DNA from: Argentina anserina
Taxonomy: Eukaryota > Streptophyta > Magnoliopsida > Rosales > Rosaceae
NCBI RefSeq assembly: GCF_933775445.1
Contig: NC_065873.1
Location: 26,970,001 to 27,034,000 of the forward strand
Length of the DNA stretch: 64,000 bases
Direction of reading: 5' to 3'
Of the stretch, positions 1 through 18,293 are shown in pieces. Under the pieces are notes generated by a model. It was not told the origin of the DNA. It made no database searches and was given only the letters and a program-made list of their open reading frames with translations. Every line of letters begins with the position of its first letter. Position 1 is the first letter of the stretch. Position numbers and translations under genes: made by a program.

Positions 1-17
1 AGTGTGGATTCGACGGG

Positions 18-28
18 GGATATAAAAC
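18..28 (+). promoter_or_regulatory. Likely TATA box of the RRM protein gene
   Basis: TATAAAA lies at 21-27, about 270 bases before the ATG at 292. The stretch between is CT-rich, as plant 5' leaders often are. The window begins just upstream, so the rest of the promoter is missing. Confidence 0.5.
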
Positions 29-291
29 CCCACCGTTTAATCTGACGGCTGTAACAACAACCGCGTTTTACGAAGCAAACCCATGAATCCGTCATCCTCA
101 AAATAAATCCTGCCCTTAAGCCCCGCAGCCCCGCCCCTACCCTCCCTTCTCTCTTTTACTTTCTCTCTCTCTAAACCCCCCAGATTCGGAAACCCTTCTC
201 CTCTCTATCCTATTTTCTCTCTGCAACTCCTTAACTCTCTCAGATTCAGTTAGGTTTGAAGAAGAAGGACAACTTCTGTGGAGGGAGAGAT

Positions 292-3200
292 ATGCAATCC
301 AACGGCTCAGACTCCTCGCTACAGCAACAGGAGCAAAATACTCAGCCACGCCAGCAGCAGCAGCCTTCTCAGTCGCAGCCACAACCACAGCCGCCGCCGC
401 CGCAGCACTGGATGGCTATGCAGTACCCGGCCGCCGCTATGGTAATGCAGCATCAAATGATGCCACCGCAGCACTACGCGCCTCCGCCGCAACACTACAT
501 GGCGTACCACCAGTACAAGCAGCAGCACGTCCAGCAACAGCAGCAGCAGCCGCAAATGGTATCTGGCGGCGGCGCAAGCGGCGAGAACAAGACCATCTGG
601 GTCGGCGATTTGCATCATTGGATGGATGAGAACTATCTCCACAGCTGCTTTGCTTCCGCCGGCGAGGTCTAACATTTCTCACTCTGTTTTGTATTTTGTA
701 TTATACAGTATATCCGTACAGGTACGCATGGCGTGGTTTTAATCTGTGTATTTGTTCTAGGCATGATTTAAATGTGTCTTTTTGCTGTGAAAATGGACTT
801 TATATGAATGGTTTAATTCTTATAAATGAAACTAATATTTTTTGTGTTTCTTTATTTGATTGATTGATTAAATGCTGGATCTTTAAGGTTTTTGCCTAGG
901 GTTTGCGTATGAAAATTGTCTGTAGCTTCAGTTTTCGCAGTTGCCATGAGTTTTATAGGTTATATTATTTTTCTGTTTTCTGGGAAGTATATCTGATCGA
1001 TTCAATAACAAAATATTAGTAGTAGCTTTGTCAGTGAATCTGAGAAAACCAGGATAAGGATTTTTTGGGGGCATAATCGGTAATTAAAAGCCAGGAGGAT
1101 ATAGATGAGTCCGGTGAGAGTAACACTACTTGTAACTGAAAAATAAATGCAGTTAGTTCTAATGGTATGCCATTGTTGTTCCCTTAGGGCCTGTTGTGTA
1201 CTAATCGTAGCACATTTTCTGGGGCTTCATCTTTTAGAGGCAATAACCTTTTTTTTGGCTGTAGGAGGCAGCATGATTTTTTTTGTACTGTCCAAAATTC
1301 AGTTGTTTTAATGTGGTCGCAAGTCTTTACTTGTCCATCGACTGTTCAGATTCCTCTGTTCTGTTTTCCGTTGAATAAATGATAATTATGATGTATATAT
1401 GAGCCTTCAATAAGCAGGCTTGTTGAGGATCAGGTTTTTCCCTTGAAGCTGCAACTTTTTACTTGTTCAAATGTAATTTGATTTATCGTGTCCTTCTGTT
1501 AATTAAAGGGCAAAGCTCCTTGCAGCTAAAATGTTGTAAAAAAAAAAATTTGTTGTAGTTCTCACCGGAACTAATATAAAAGGGAATGCTACATATGACC
1601 TCCATATTTTTGTAACACTTGATTGTGCACTTTTCACTAAAATTTATTTCTAACTGATTGCAGATTGCTTCCATCAAGGTTATTCGCAATAAGCAGACCT
1701 TATTATCAGAGGGCTATGGATTCGTAGAGTTCTTGACACATGCTACAGCCGAGAAAGTCCTACAGAACTATGCTGCACTCTGTATGCCTAACACAGATCA
1801 GGCCTTCCGTCTGAACTGGGCAACATTTAGTACGGGTGACAAGCGTTCAGATAATGCTCCTGATCTTTCCATATTTGTAGGAGACTTAGCTGCAGATGTT
1901 ACAGATAGTTTATTGCACGAAACTTTTTATAGTAAATATCCATCTGTTAAAGCCGCAAAAGTTGTCGTTGATTCCAATACCAACCGTTCAAAGGGCTATG
2001 GTTTTGTGAGGTTTGGCGACGAGAATGAACGGTCACAGGCTATGACTGAAATGCAGGGTGTTTATTGTTCTAGCAGGCCAATGCGCATTGGTGCCGCGAC
2101 TCCTAGGAAGTCATCTGGATATCAGCAACAAGGTATGTAATTCTGCTACTTGCCGTTTCCATATGAAGTGAACCTTTGGAGGGAAATCTTGTATGTATTG
2201 GGAAGTGAACTTTACATGAGCATAATGTCTTAACCCTGTTTAGGAAATAACTGATAATACTTTTTTCCATTGTGGTTAAACTATTAAAGGTGCAGATTTT
2301 CCCATGCATTTCAAAATACCAATATTTATACCTTTCTGGAATAGTTACAACTCGTCTCTTGTCTCTTAGTTGGAGCTGTTTCTTCATTGTTTTACACATG
2401 ACCATAGTATGAATATGATCTGCTTGCAGGGGGGTATGCTCTGAATGGTACACCAACCCAAGGGTTCCAATCTGATGGAGATGCTACAAACACAACAGTG
2501 AGTAGCCTTGAGGCTCTCATAGTTTTAACCTACAGTTGCTAATATTTTTTTCTCCATTATGCTGACATCTGTGTCAATGATAGATATTTGTTGGAGGGCT
2601 TGATCCAAATGTTACTGATGAAGATCTCAGGCAGCCCTTCTCTCAGTATGGTGAGATTGTCTCTGTTAAAATACCAGTTGGAAAAGGATGTGGGTTTGTA
2701 CAATTCGCCAACAGGTAAATGTTTTTCGTACTTTGTCCAGCATAAGTATTATTTACTATTTAAGAAGTACTAAATGTTTTTCATAGTTTGTCCATCATTA
2801 GTGGTATTTACTATTAAATAAGTTATCATATGTTACTTTTGACCTCTTGTGACAGAAATAACGCTGAGGAGGCATTGCCGAAACTGAATGGCTCAGTTAT
2901 CGGCAAGCAAACAGTCCGGCTTTCATGGGGTCGCAATCCGGCAAATAAGCAGGCACTCTCTCTTTCTTATTATTAACCCTCCTCTCCCCAACCTCCAAAC
3001 CATTATTGTGCTGGTTGTGAGGGTGGCCTCTGCTTCACCTGTCATTTGTTTTAATTTAGGCTACCTTTGCAATTGTTTTAACAAGTAGAACATTCATTTT
3101 ATATTTGTTTTTTTTGGAGTGGCATTGACAAGATTCTGTTGTTTCGTTAGAAGTTGGATTACATTACTTTTGGTATGCCATCTGTTCACTCATTTGTGTA

Positions 3201-3400
3201 TATCCCTTTTTTTCTTAATCTTCCAGCAGTTTAGAATGGATTTTGGCAACCAGTGGGCAGGAGCGGCTTACTATGGAGGACCTGTTTTTGATGGTTATGG
3301 TTATGCTCTGCCGCCGCAACATGACCCAAGCATGTATGCTGCAGCGGCTGCATATGGAGCTTACCCTGTTTACGGTACCCACCAACAACAAGTAAGCTGA
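292..3400 (+). CDS. RBP45/RBP47-like RNA-binding protein with three RRMs
   Basis: Proposed CDS: 292-666, 1664-2132, 2430-2497, 2584-2714, 2856-2952, 3230-3400 (1,311 nt, 436 aa; all phases join). The start is the first ATG of the open frame. Residues 1-95 are rich in Gln and Pro, as in the UBP1/RBP45/RBP47 group. RRM1 (about 100-180) has RNP2 IWVGDL and RNP1 EGYGFVEF; RRM2 (about 193-272) has IFVGDL and KGYGFVRF; RRM3 (about 305-376) has IFVGGL and GCGFVQF. The C-terminus is rich in Gly, Tyr and Ala and ends HQQQVS. Family members are oligouridylate- or poly(A)-binding proteins, mostly nuclear, acting in pre-mRNA maturation and stress granules. The fifth intron appears to start with GC instead of GT (see findings). 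The family is clear; RBP45 versus RBP47 is not settled. Confidence 0.93.
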
Positions 3401-4860
3401 GAAAAGAAAGCTGCCTGGCTGCCCCCATGTGTTGGTTGCTACTAAGATATAGTGAGTGAACTGAGCGAGTGCAAGGAGTAGTAGTTTTAGTAATGAGACG
3501 TGATGACTCTAGAGTCTCTAGTTCTGTAATTGTCTTGGTGCTCTAGAATTCTTATAAAATCCCTCCAATTGTGGAGTGGAACTGAATTTTGACAACTTAT
3601 GGTAGTTTTGTAAGGGATTTGGTTGATCATTTGGTTAGAATCACGTGATTTTAACACAAACTTAATTCTTGGAGTCAATGCTTGCTCTTCTCATCTGATT
3701 AATGTGTTTCAAGGGTCCTAGTAGAAGTATGCCCTATAGAAATTTCGAGAGTACGATGGTTCATGGTACGAAAGAATATACAATGGGGCAGGCTAGCGGT
3801 CTTCTGCGGGCAATTATCTCCATTTGCTGAAATGCCAATGCAAAGATTGCAGTTCCTGCTAAAACCCTAGCAGCAAGCTTCTTGATAAAAACTCTAGGTG
3901 GGCTTAAACCCTACTCTTTCCAGAAGTACTTGATACTTGGCATAACAAGCTCATCTGAATCGGAAGCTCCATGATTTGAAGCCCAACCAACGTAATCAGG
4001 TGATTTTAAGAAAAATGACTGAGGAATAGACCAATGTGGGCGGCATGTGTTAATGATACTACAGAATGATGATCATCATTGCTGTGCAGGTGCCAAGGTT
4101 AACATTATTAATCATGCTCACTTTATCACAATCATCAGAAGAGACTAGAACCCAACCTGAGTAGCATAGAACCAAAGAGCAAAGAGTGACACTTGCATAT
4201 TATAGGGAGTAAAATGTAGGCTGGCAAGTGTTGGAACCTTGGGGCGCACAGCACCCCGCAGTTGGGTTGGCCATTTGGGACACATGGGGAACAATATTTA
4301 GCAAAACTAGAACCCAGATTGATGCTATATGTGCAGGACATGCTTTCTAGACTAGCCAGCAATCACTTTTTATTTTCTTTTGGTTTCAGTGTTTACACAA
4401 ATGATCAAGTCCTCTTTAATTCAATCGTATACCTGACTGCTTGGGATGCCTGAAGGGTCATATTTGTAAGAACTCAGGTACAACTCTATAAAAAAAGTTA
4501 CCCTTTGATCATCAATGTGAAAAAATTGCAAGTACTGCAGTGGCTACAAATTCATAGATTCACTGCCAATCGCATAGCTAGTTACAATTTTAGTTGATGA
4601 AGTGAAGATAATATTTCTTACTTAAACTAACGAGATTTTCTCATCGTTTAGAGATTTAAGAAACTAGATATATAATGTGTTTAATAGTCATATGTCAAAA
4701 AAGAAATGAAATATTCGTTGTAACCCCGTAAGTCGCAATCCAAGTTTCCTCTTCACTTATCACACACCCTCTTTAAAAGAATCAAAATCTCCTCGCTACT
4801 CGGTTGCTCCCCCCATTTTAAACTCTAATCACACTTCCGCTCTCTTCGTAATCCTTCCGG
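3401..4860. other. 3' UTR of the RRM gene and intergenic DNA
   Basis: The first 150-250 bases are probably the 3' UTR of the RRM gene. I see no supported coding region after that; the open frames are short and share no recognisable motif. Confidence 0.5.
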
Positions 4861-4870
4861 GAAAGGCCAC

Positions 4871-5097
4871 CACGTGTCAGCTAAATCCACGCGTCCGCTT
4901 CCCATTGTTCCACGTGGACTTGTAGAATAATTAGGGAAAAATTCTTAGGTGCGGATCCCCTACCACGTGACTATGGGGCAGCCCAATAAAAACACAGAAA
5001 TTTATTCCAAGTTCCTATTTTGCCCCCATTTGTTTCCAACAGAATACCCAATACAGCCTTATGCTTTGTCCTTATTGGACAGTCCCACCGCCACGTG
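4871..5097 (+). promoter_or_regulatory. Cluster of four G-boxes upstream of uroporphyrinogen-III synthase
   Basis: Perfect palindromic CACGTG hexamers occur at 4871-4876, 4911-4916, 4964-4969 and 5092-5097, followed by the gene start at 5205. An ATTGG (reverse CCAAT) lies near 5074. CACGTG is the core site of plant bZIP factors such as HY5 and of PIF-type bHLH factors, which control tetrapyrrole genes. Light regulation of this gene is therefore a reasonable inference. Confidence 0.7.
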
Positions 5098-5204
5098 GTG
5101 CGTTCGCCCCACACAAGAACTTTTCATAATTAGGTTGATAAAATGGGAGACTGAATATAGTAAGGTAAGACTGCGTCATCGCCTCCGCGCCTAACACGTT
5201 TCTA

Positions 5205-8200
5205 ATGGCACACGTTTCTCTCTCCTCTCCTTCTTCTTCTTGTCCTCTATTTCACCGGCGAATCTTTCTTCCTTCAGTTTATGCTTCTACTTCTTCTTCT
5301 TCTTCCTCGTCGAGCTCGGACTCAATTTCGGCGGCGCCGAAAGTCGTCGTCACCAGAGAGCGCGGCAAGAATGCCAAGCTCATCACTTCTCTGGTAAATA
5401 TTATTTACTTTCTCTCTATCAAACTCAAGCATAACTGTGATTCTCTTCAATTCTTGCAATTTTGCCCTTCTCCGATTTCTGGGGTTCTACATTTGGTAAT
5501 TATCTACTAGTCTACTTCGTGTATGGAGTAATGTGGCATTTTCACTGTTAGAGATTTGTCCACTAATGTACAGCTGTGTCATAAGTACCGGGTGCACTAC
5601 TTACCTATCTTATCCAGTTGAGATACAGTTTTCAGTAATGAGCATAGGTCGTGTGTTAGTGTGAAATTATGACCAAAGTGATGGAATTTTATAATTTGGT
5701 TGAGTATAGGCAAAGAAGGAAATCAGCTGTTTGGAACTTCCCCTCATCCAGCACACGCCGGGGCCGGATCGGGATAGGCTTTCTACTGTATTGACTGGTC
5801 ATTTTCTTCAACTTTCGGCTTTCTTTCTTGCAATGCCGTAGTTTTATGCGATCGTGTTGGATATTATTGGGGCAGTGGAGTTTTGGATGGATCATAAGAT
5901 GTAAAGAAAGGAGATTCATGAGAAAAAGAAAGAAGATTTATAACATATTCAATCAAGTGGGGATATTTTCCGGCTAACTATAATGATTCTTCTTGGCAGC
6001 AGATACTGAATTTGACTGGATTATCATAACTTCCCCTGAAGCTGGTGCAGTCTTTCTGGAATCATGGAAGTAAGGATTCAACATCCTAGCTACAAATCTG
6101 TCGCGTTTTGCACTTTCAACTCCTTCTGCAACTTTAGTTTAAATTTGTTGCTTCAAAGTTTCTTTAAGGTGTACTCTTGTGCCTTTTTACTTCCTTGCTC
6201 AACTGTGTGTGAACCTTTTCTTTGCTTCAAGTTCACCTCTACACCCCAAGATATAGTATAGTCTTCGATCATGATGCATTTTGCGTCAACATATGATCTT
6301 TATTTAGGCTGTGAGGTGAAAGGTCTTTCTCTGGGAATCTTCATTTCCAATGTTCTCTGGTTGAAAACTGGGATTTTATTTAGATTGAACAATTACTCTG
6401 CAGTTTAATTAATTTCTGTGAAAATTTATGGTGTCTGGGAAAATTACAGAGAAAAGGGCCTTTTATATTCCATTCTTCCATGATCATTTTTCATTATTTG
6501 TACTTTTGAAAGAATTACAGGCTTCTTCTTTGGCTTCAGGGCTGCTGGAACTCCGAATGTTAAGGTAGGTGTTGTGGGGGCTGGTACAGCAACTGTCTTT
6601 GAGGAAGTACTGCAGTCGTCAAAGAAGTCCCTCAGTCTTGCCTTTGTGCCATCAAAAGGTAGTCATGTCATGTGTCTATATTACTCTAGGAAACCATGTT
6701 TCAGCTTTTTCTCAGATTGTAGCACAACCGCTCATGCTTCCTTCAGTCAGTCAGAAGACCAAATAGAAACATCATTACTCTTAAGACTATTTGGAAAGCA
6801 CCAAATGAAAATACAACTATCCGTGCAAAGGTTTTATTGTGTTGAAGTTAGATGTTTAATGTAACCTTGATGGACTTCTGAAAATTTGGATTGCTTAGTT
6901 TGATTTCGAAACATAAAGGTTGCCCTTTGGCTACTTAATTTTGTTGGTACATTGGCCATAGCACTGCATCTGGACATTTGTCTTCCACTTCTTTCACATG
7001 GAAGTGATACAATAGACTCTAGCTGTACTAAGCAATTATTTGTTTGTTTTTTTATTTAAGATGACCCTATATTGTGGAATAACTTGTTTTACCTGTATCT
7101 TTTTTATCCAGTATTCGGTTCTAATTATTTGCCCATATTTTCTTTTTGTGAACTGTAATTTCAGCAACAGGCAAGGTTTTGGCTTCAGAGCTCCCTAAAA
7201 ATCAGAAAGACAAGTGTACAGTATTATATCCTGCTTCTGCAAAAGCTGGAAATGACATTGGTAAGTGAAGTTTTAATCAATATGTTTCAAACTCACAGGA
7301 GTGCAGTCTTTGGAGTACAACAGTAGTGACAGTTCGATGAATTTTTGTAGTAGTCATAGTACAATTAGGCTTGATATAAGGGTAATGAACAATATGGCAT
7401 TAAAGTATTTACAAAACCTCAGTTTGGATTAAAATGTTTTTAATGTTAGAGCTAATGATGTGTTCCATAGACAGGAGACTGCTCTGCATTTGATTTGGTA
7501 AACTGGATCTTAGTGCTTCTTAAAAGTGATATTGAATGTATTAATGGTTTAAAAAAAACGATGCTCAGGTGTCAACCATAATGCAAAATGAGAATTAAAC
7601 TTCAAAAGTTCCTGTGAAGTTTCTTTTGGAATGTAATATTGTACTCATTGATCTTTAAAATGTAATCACTGTCTACATGAAACTTACATCTTAATTGTAC
7701 TATTGTGATCTTACTGTCTGGACGCATCATTTTCAGTATTTATATTGTGTCTTACCATGTTCATTTGGGCATATATTTTTCAGAGGAAGGCCTGTCCAAT
7801 CGTGGGTTTGAGGTCACGAGGCTAAATACGTATACCACAGTATGTATTAAGATACTCTTGTCACTCTATTTTGGAATTTATTATTCAAGCAATATGTCAA
7901 AGATGGTATGATATTGAGAGCTGTAGAACATCTGTATATTAAGTCACTATGGTTGATCCTCATGATAGTCAAAAAAATAGCAGCCATCCCTGATTTTTCT
8001 CAGTCACTGGACTGTAGTCTAATGTTATATTGGACATTGATGTGTTTGTATGAAGCCTTTTGTTAAAGGTTCCAGACTTCAATTTTACAATAACACTCTT
8101 TTGATAGTTTATGATGTAATGCAATCGACATGACTTCTAGGGACCTGTTAACCACGTAGATCAAATGGTACTGGAGCAGGCTCTCTCTGCCCCTGTTGTT

Positions 8201-9264
8201 GCAGTTGCTTCTCCTTCTGCAGTTCGGTAAGTATTTCCTTTGTTTTCTTTTTTCCTTCTCATATTACTTGTCTATTACTTTCTCTGAGACCCTTTCTTAT
8301 TGACCCCCATAAAAAAAAAAAAATCCTTCTTCAGTTTCATTTTCTTTGGAGAGTATTGCTCAACCGTTGAGTGCTTTTTTTATTTGAATCTGTCATTCAT
8401 CATCTCATCGATTGCATCTATACATTCCCGTTTTTTAACACCGTTTTGAGCACCTGCGAATGTATTGAAATCGAATACATACTTAATTTTGTCATTTTCA
8501 TAACTGAGCTATCTAGGTGAAACAAAGATTTTTGTAGACATTATTATCTTATTTTTGCTTGTGTATCTTGACTGAACAGTGCTTGGGTCAATCTTATTTC
8601 CGAGTCTAAGGAATGGAACTATTCAGTTGCCTGTATTGGTGAGACAACTGCCAAGGCGGCTAAGAGATTAGGCCTGAGAAATGTTTACTATCCAGTGCAA
8701 CCAGGTCTTGAAGGGTAATATTCACATTTATGACCTATTGTCCTGAAATAATCTGCGGCCGTTTTCATCACCTAATTGTTATGACTGACCAACTTTCATA
8801 CTAGATCACTAAAATCTCAGTTCATGTATATACATACACACATATATCAATATAAACTGTACTGAAATTCATTTTTGAAATTGACACTACTTGTCCCTTC
8901 ATTCCTCAAGGCTTTTGGTATCATTTGATCTATATGAGTAATGATAAAATATTAAATAACCGCGGTTTTATAATTCTCACGGTTTTGATTTCCTCACATC
9001 AGATGTTGTCCCTGATACTCTGAGATGCTTCTTTTCCATCGTGTAAACTTTAGCTTTTGGTATTGATAGATGGGTGGATAGCATTGTTGAAGCACTGGAA
9101 GCAAATGCCAATCTGTTGAGGTGATGTCTTCTTTCAGGTAACCTTTTTTCTTCTTCATGTTGTTACTTTCAGATTGTGTTTTTCTTTGTTTATGTTATCT
9201 GAGCAATTTTTCTGGTTTCTTCCAATGCAGGCGGACTGATGAAGAGTTAACTGGTGCACAGTAG
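5205..9264 (+). CDS. UROS: Uroporphyrinogen-III synthase, plastid
   Basis: Nine coding exons: 5205-5393, 5710-5797, 6003-6069, 6540-6658, 7165-7260, 7784-7839, 8141-8226, 8580-8714, then 9070-9124 (296 aa). If the donor at 9121 is used, the last exon is 9070-9120 plus 9231-9264 (306 aa). The enzyme cyclises hydroxymethylbilane with inversion of ring D to give uroporphyrinogen III, the precursor of chlorophyll, haem and sirohaem. Residues 1-45 are Ser-rich and look like a chloroplast transit peptide. The HemD fold follows: it opens with [15 protein letters not shown] and carries the segments [39 protein letters not shown] and ASPSAVRAWVNL, then [14 protein letters not shown]. Every splice phase joins. 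Promoter G-boxes lie upstream. The family call is very secure; the 3' end is ambiguous. Confidence 0.94.
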
Positions 9265-9922
9265 AGAAGCATAAACTGATCCATGGCCGTCAAATTTCAC
9301 AGCTTCGGCATAAACCAGATGCAAAACAAGGGCAGCCGGACAGAATGATGTGGGAATATCCGAGTCAAAATTTTTCGAATTCATTTACCAATTTAGTTGG
9401 GCTTTCATTGACATTTGTGAAGTCACTTACTGGGATCAGATTTGGGAAGAAAGCCTACTCTTATTTTGTATGTATATTATTTTTACCATGTTGATTCTCA
9501 CATCAATTTCCATCCTGTTTGGCGTATTGGCCTTGTAAACTTCTTTGCTAGAAAGAAGTAAATAAATTCATCCTTTAGCTTTGTATATATAATGATTCAT
9601 TAATGGAAGCTCACATTATCAGAATTATTTCTGATGCGAGTGTCTTTTACTTTTGGTGTCTGATAGAGTGATGCCGTCTATTATTTCAAAATTAGCAAAG
9701 TCAATTTTTAGGAAGGTTACAGTAATTTCTAAGACCTGAAATAGTTCCACTGTTTTTCTTATTGTTTCTTCAATATGAATCCAAGTCTATAGACGAGCTA
9801 CTGTTGAAGATGAGGGTAAACTAAATGAACAAATAGTCATACTGACTTGCTAATTGGCTGGAAAGGAAGGAGGCAGCGTCCCTTGACGAAAAAATGAGAT
9901 CAAGCAGTGCTCGCCGAGGTTG
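9265..9922. other. 3' UTR and gap between convergent genes
   Basis: This holds the 3' UTR of the synthase gene and the 3' UTR of the minus-strand carboxypeptidase-like gene. No other gene is seen. AT-rich stretches near 9560-9600 could hold polyadenylation signals. Confidence 0.5.
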
Positions 9923-15510
<5,588 letters not shown>

Positions 15511-16277
15511 CTCTTGTTGTTTCAAGAGCTTTTTAATTGCTTGTATTTATTGAGCCGAAGTGCTCGAGTATTTGTACAGTGAAAATTAAGAGCCTTTTAG
15601 ATGTAGTATTTGAGTTGGTATACCATTTGCACTTAATATGGACATAGCCCATAGGAGTGGGTTTGGTTGATGTGATTTGGTACAAAAATTATCGGGGCTT
15701 ATCGGGGCTATAACATTGAGCATCAATAAATTGGGCTTCGTACTTACCCATACATTGCAGCCCAATTAACCTGCTCTGCTCTAAATCTCTCAAATGGTGA
15801 AATATATATGAATGCAATTCATTCCACACCTCGTTCTTGTTGGACAAACGATTATGACTACATTACTAAAGCGTTGAAAACAATTGATATGAGCCAACGC
15901 GAGTTAAATGCCAAGAGAGAAATTGTTGCCATCCTGATCCAGTAGAAGCAACATGAACCATTTCCCGGTAGGAGCTCTACGCCAAAACACAAAAAAGATA
16001 AACATATAAGAGTTAGCTGATGAAGATCGAAACTGACTGGTCCATGACCTACCAGTTTGGCAATTTCTATTTCTCTCATTGGTTTACATGCATCTCTCTC
16101 TCTCTCAAATTTTGGATCTTTCCACATCTGTAATCCACCACCATCTGTAGGTCTGTAGTATATAACCATGCATGCTCTGTTTAGTCAAGAGACACAAAGT
16201 CCACACATGCAGTACGTCATTGCAAATACGTACTAAGTAGTGCCAAAATGGTGGGCTGGCAAAGTTTTTGTCATGAG
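15511..16277. other. Upstream region of carboxypeptidase-like copy 2
   Basis: Non-coding AT-rich DNA with a short CT run near 16093. The proximal part should hold the promoter of copy 2. No gene seen. Confidence 0.45.
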
Positions 16278-16634
16278 TGTTGAGAATAAATATCTCATGT
16301 TAGGAATTGAAACCTAATATGTGGGTTAATAAGGGTTTGGATCACTCCATCTATTGTTAATTAGTTTTAAACGTGAATCTTAGATCACTTTATCATGGTA
16401 TCAGAGCGAGTTACACACGTCCACGTGTGAAGTCCAAATAGTAACACGACTCCACGTCACCCAAAATATTTTGTCCACGTATATAACTTGAAAATTCGCC
16501 ACACGTGCGGGGGCGTGTTGAAAATATACATTCCACATTAGGAGTTAGAACCTAACATGTGAGTTTATAAGAATTTGGGTCAATTCATCAATTGCTAATT
16601 GAGTTTGGATGTGAACTCTAAACTATTTGATTAG
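16278..16634 (+). mobile_element. TRIM (miniature LTR element), old copy
   Basis: Two related direct repeats of about 118 bases (16278-16395 and from 16516 to about 16634) both begin TGTTGA and share the order of blocks. Immediately after the first repeat, at 16396, lies TGGTATCAGAGC, the standard primer binding site complementary to initiator tRNA-Met. A G-rich polypurine stretch (GCGGGGGCG) precedes the second repeat. The internal part is only about 120 bases and non-coding, the hallmark of a terminal-repeat retrotransposon in miniature. The repeats differ at many positions, so it is old. No clear 5-bp target duplication is left. Confidence 0.75.
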
Positions 16635-16635
16635 A

Positions 16636-17165
16636 GAGAAAAATTCACCAACGATCCCTAAACTCTTGTGACATGGTCAGTTTGATCTCTGACCTTTAAA
16701 ATTGATCAAAATGATCCCTCAACTCTTGTTTTGCTATCAACTAGATCCATCCAACCAAATTATGTTATTGTTTCGTTAATTTCATAACGTGGATCATGTG
16801 TGGGTCCCTATAAAATGGGCAATTGACGTTTGTAACCCTTAGTCTCGATCGAAATCAACTTCCCGCCAAATTTAAAGTTGACAAAACGAGTTCAGAATTG
16901 AGAAAATGAGGACATGATTAGGAGAGATATTGAGTAGAAACAAGTTTAGGCCTTCATTTTCAATAATATGTCGCATTTGTTCCTTTTTGTGGAGGCCCAC
17001 GCATGATCCATGTCATAAAAATAAAAAAAACAGTGACGAAATTTGATTGGATGGATCTAGTTGATAGCAAAACAGGAGTTGAGAGATCATTTTGATCAAT
17101 TTTAAAGGTCCAGGATCAAATTGACTATGTCACAAGAATTCATACACCATAAGTGAATTTTTCTC
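16636..17165. mobile_element. Mutator-like fold-back element with long inverted repeats
   Basis: The ends are inverted copies of one another over about 120 bases: the left starts GAGAAAAATTCAC and the right ends GTGAATTTTTCTC. The inverted repeats include matching blocks such as TTTAAAATTGATCAAAATGAT. The flanks are TTGATTAGA (16627-16635) and TTTATTAGA (17166-17174), a 9-base target duplication with one mismatch, as expected for Mutator-like elements. No transposase is encoded, so it is non-autonomous. Confidence 0.8.
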
Positions 17166-17666
17166 TTTATTAGAAATTGATATAGATCTATGAACAGTAT
17201 CAGACATGATTATATATTTTCCCCAGTAGTGAATCTCTCACTTTATTTTCATGGCACTACGAGTTTCCTTTTCGACGCACAAATGAAAAGCACAAGCTTC
17301 TCTTAAATCCTAAGAGCCTTGCAACTCAATAATGGAGATTTGTTGGTGTCATTTCGGCTCCTCTCTCAGCTATAGACAGTGGACCCTTTCGTTCCAAACA
17401 TCAATTGACCTTAAACGAAAAATAAGGATGAAGAGCAGAAGAGGTACCCAGCCCCAGCCCCAGGCCAAAGTATACCTAGCTAGCTTTGCTGTGGTGGACC
17501 AAAAACAGAGACTTTTAAGCATGGAAATAGCAGCTTCTGTTTCTATCTTTTATCACAAATTAAAGTGCAGGATCAATTATTATCCAGTTCTATTTTGGCC
17601 CGACTAGCATCATATATACTAAATTATAATTAAGGATATGCATCCTGAAACCTATGCCTTAGATAA

Positions 17667-18293
17667 TAGGACTGGGTATATATCGGTTCGGTTTTTGGTC
17701 TAAATTGAAATTGAATTATTTTAATCGGTTTTCTAGAAATTCAAACTATTTATCGAATCGAATTAATTTGAATTGAAATAATCGGTTTAACCGAAATTCA
17801 GTTCGGTTTCGATTCACACCTCATATGTAAATTTTTTTAATTTTTCAAGAGGTGAGACTCGAACTCCTACTTAAAGATGATGTCACAAATCACTACATCA
17901 CACGCATTTCTCATTAATAACTATATAAAGATTATATTTTTATCATTTTGATAGATATTTTCAATAAAACATCAAAATGTCAATGTTGGAATTTAAACTC
18001 CTGACCTATAGTATAACAATCATGCGCTCTATCAACTGCAGTAGTTATGTTTTATTATTTGTTGTACTAATACCTATTATTTATTATTTTTTAGATCATT
18101 AAATTAAATTCGGTCAGTTCGGTTTTGAATCAGTTGGTTTGATCACGTAAATCATTTTCAAACCGTTTAAACCAGTTTCGGTTCGGTTTTTTTTATTTTT
18201 TAAACTACATCTCTTCAGTTCGGTTATCCGAACCATATTTTCAGTTCAGTTCGGTCGATTTTACTTGTTTAATTCGGTTTATGCCCACCCCTA
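17667..18293. mobile_element. Putative hAT-like non-autonomous element with CGGTTCGGTT motifs
   Basis: The right end, read on the minus strand, is TAGGGGTGGGCATA; the left end is the diverged inverse TAGGACTGGGTATA. Both ends are packed with sub-terminal CGGTTCGGTTT and AACCGAA motifs. The flanks TTAGATAA and TTTAATAA match at 6 of 8 bases, which suits an aged 8-bp duplication. No coding capacity is seen. Confidence 0.6.

Noticed and set aside
319..682. Minus-strand frames across the first exon of the RRM gene
   Set aside because: They are shadows of the CAG/CAA and CCG-rich glutamine and proline codons of the real gene.
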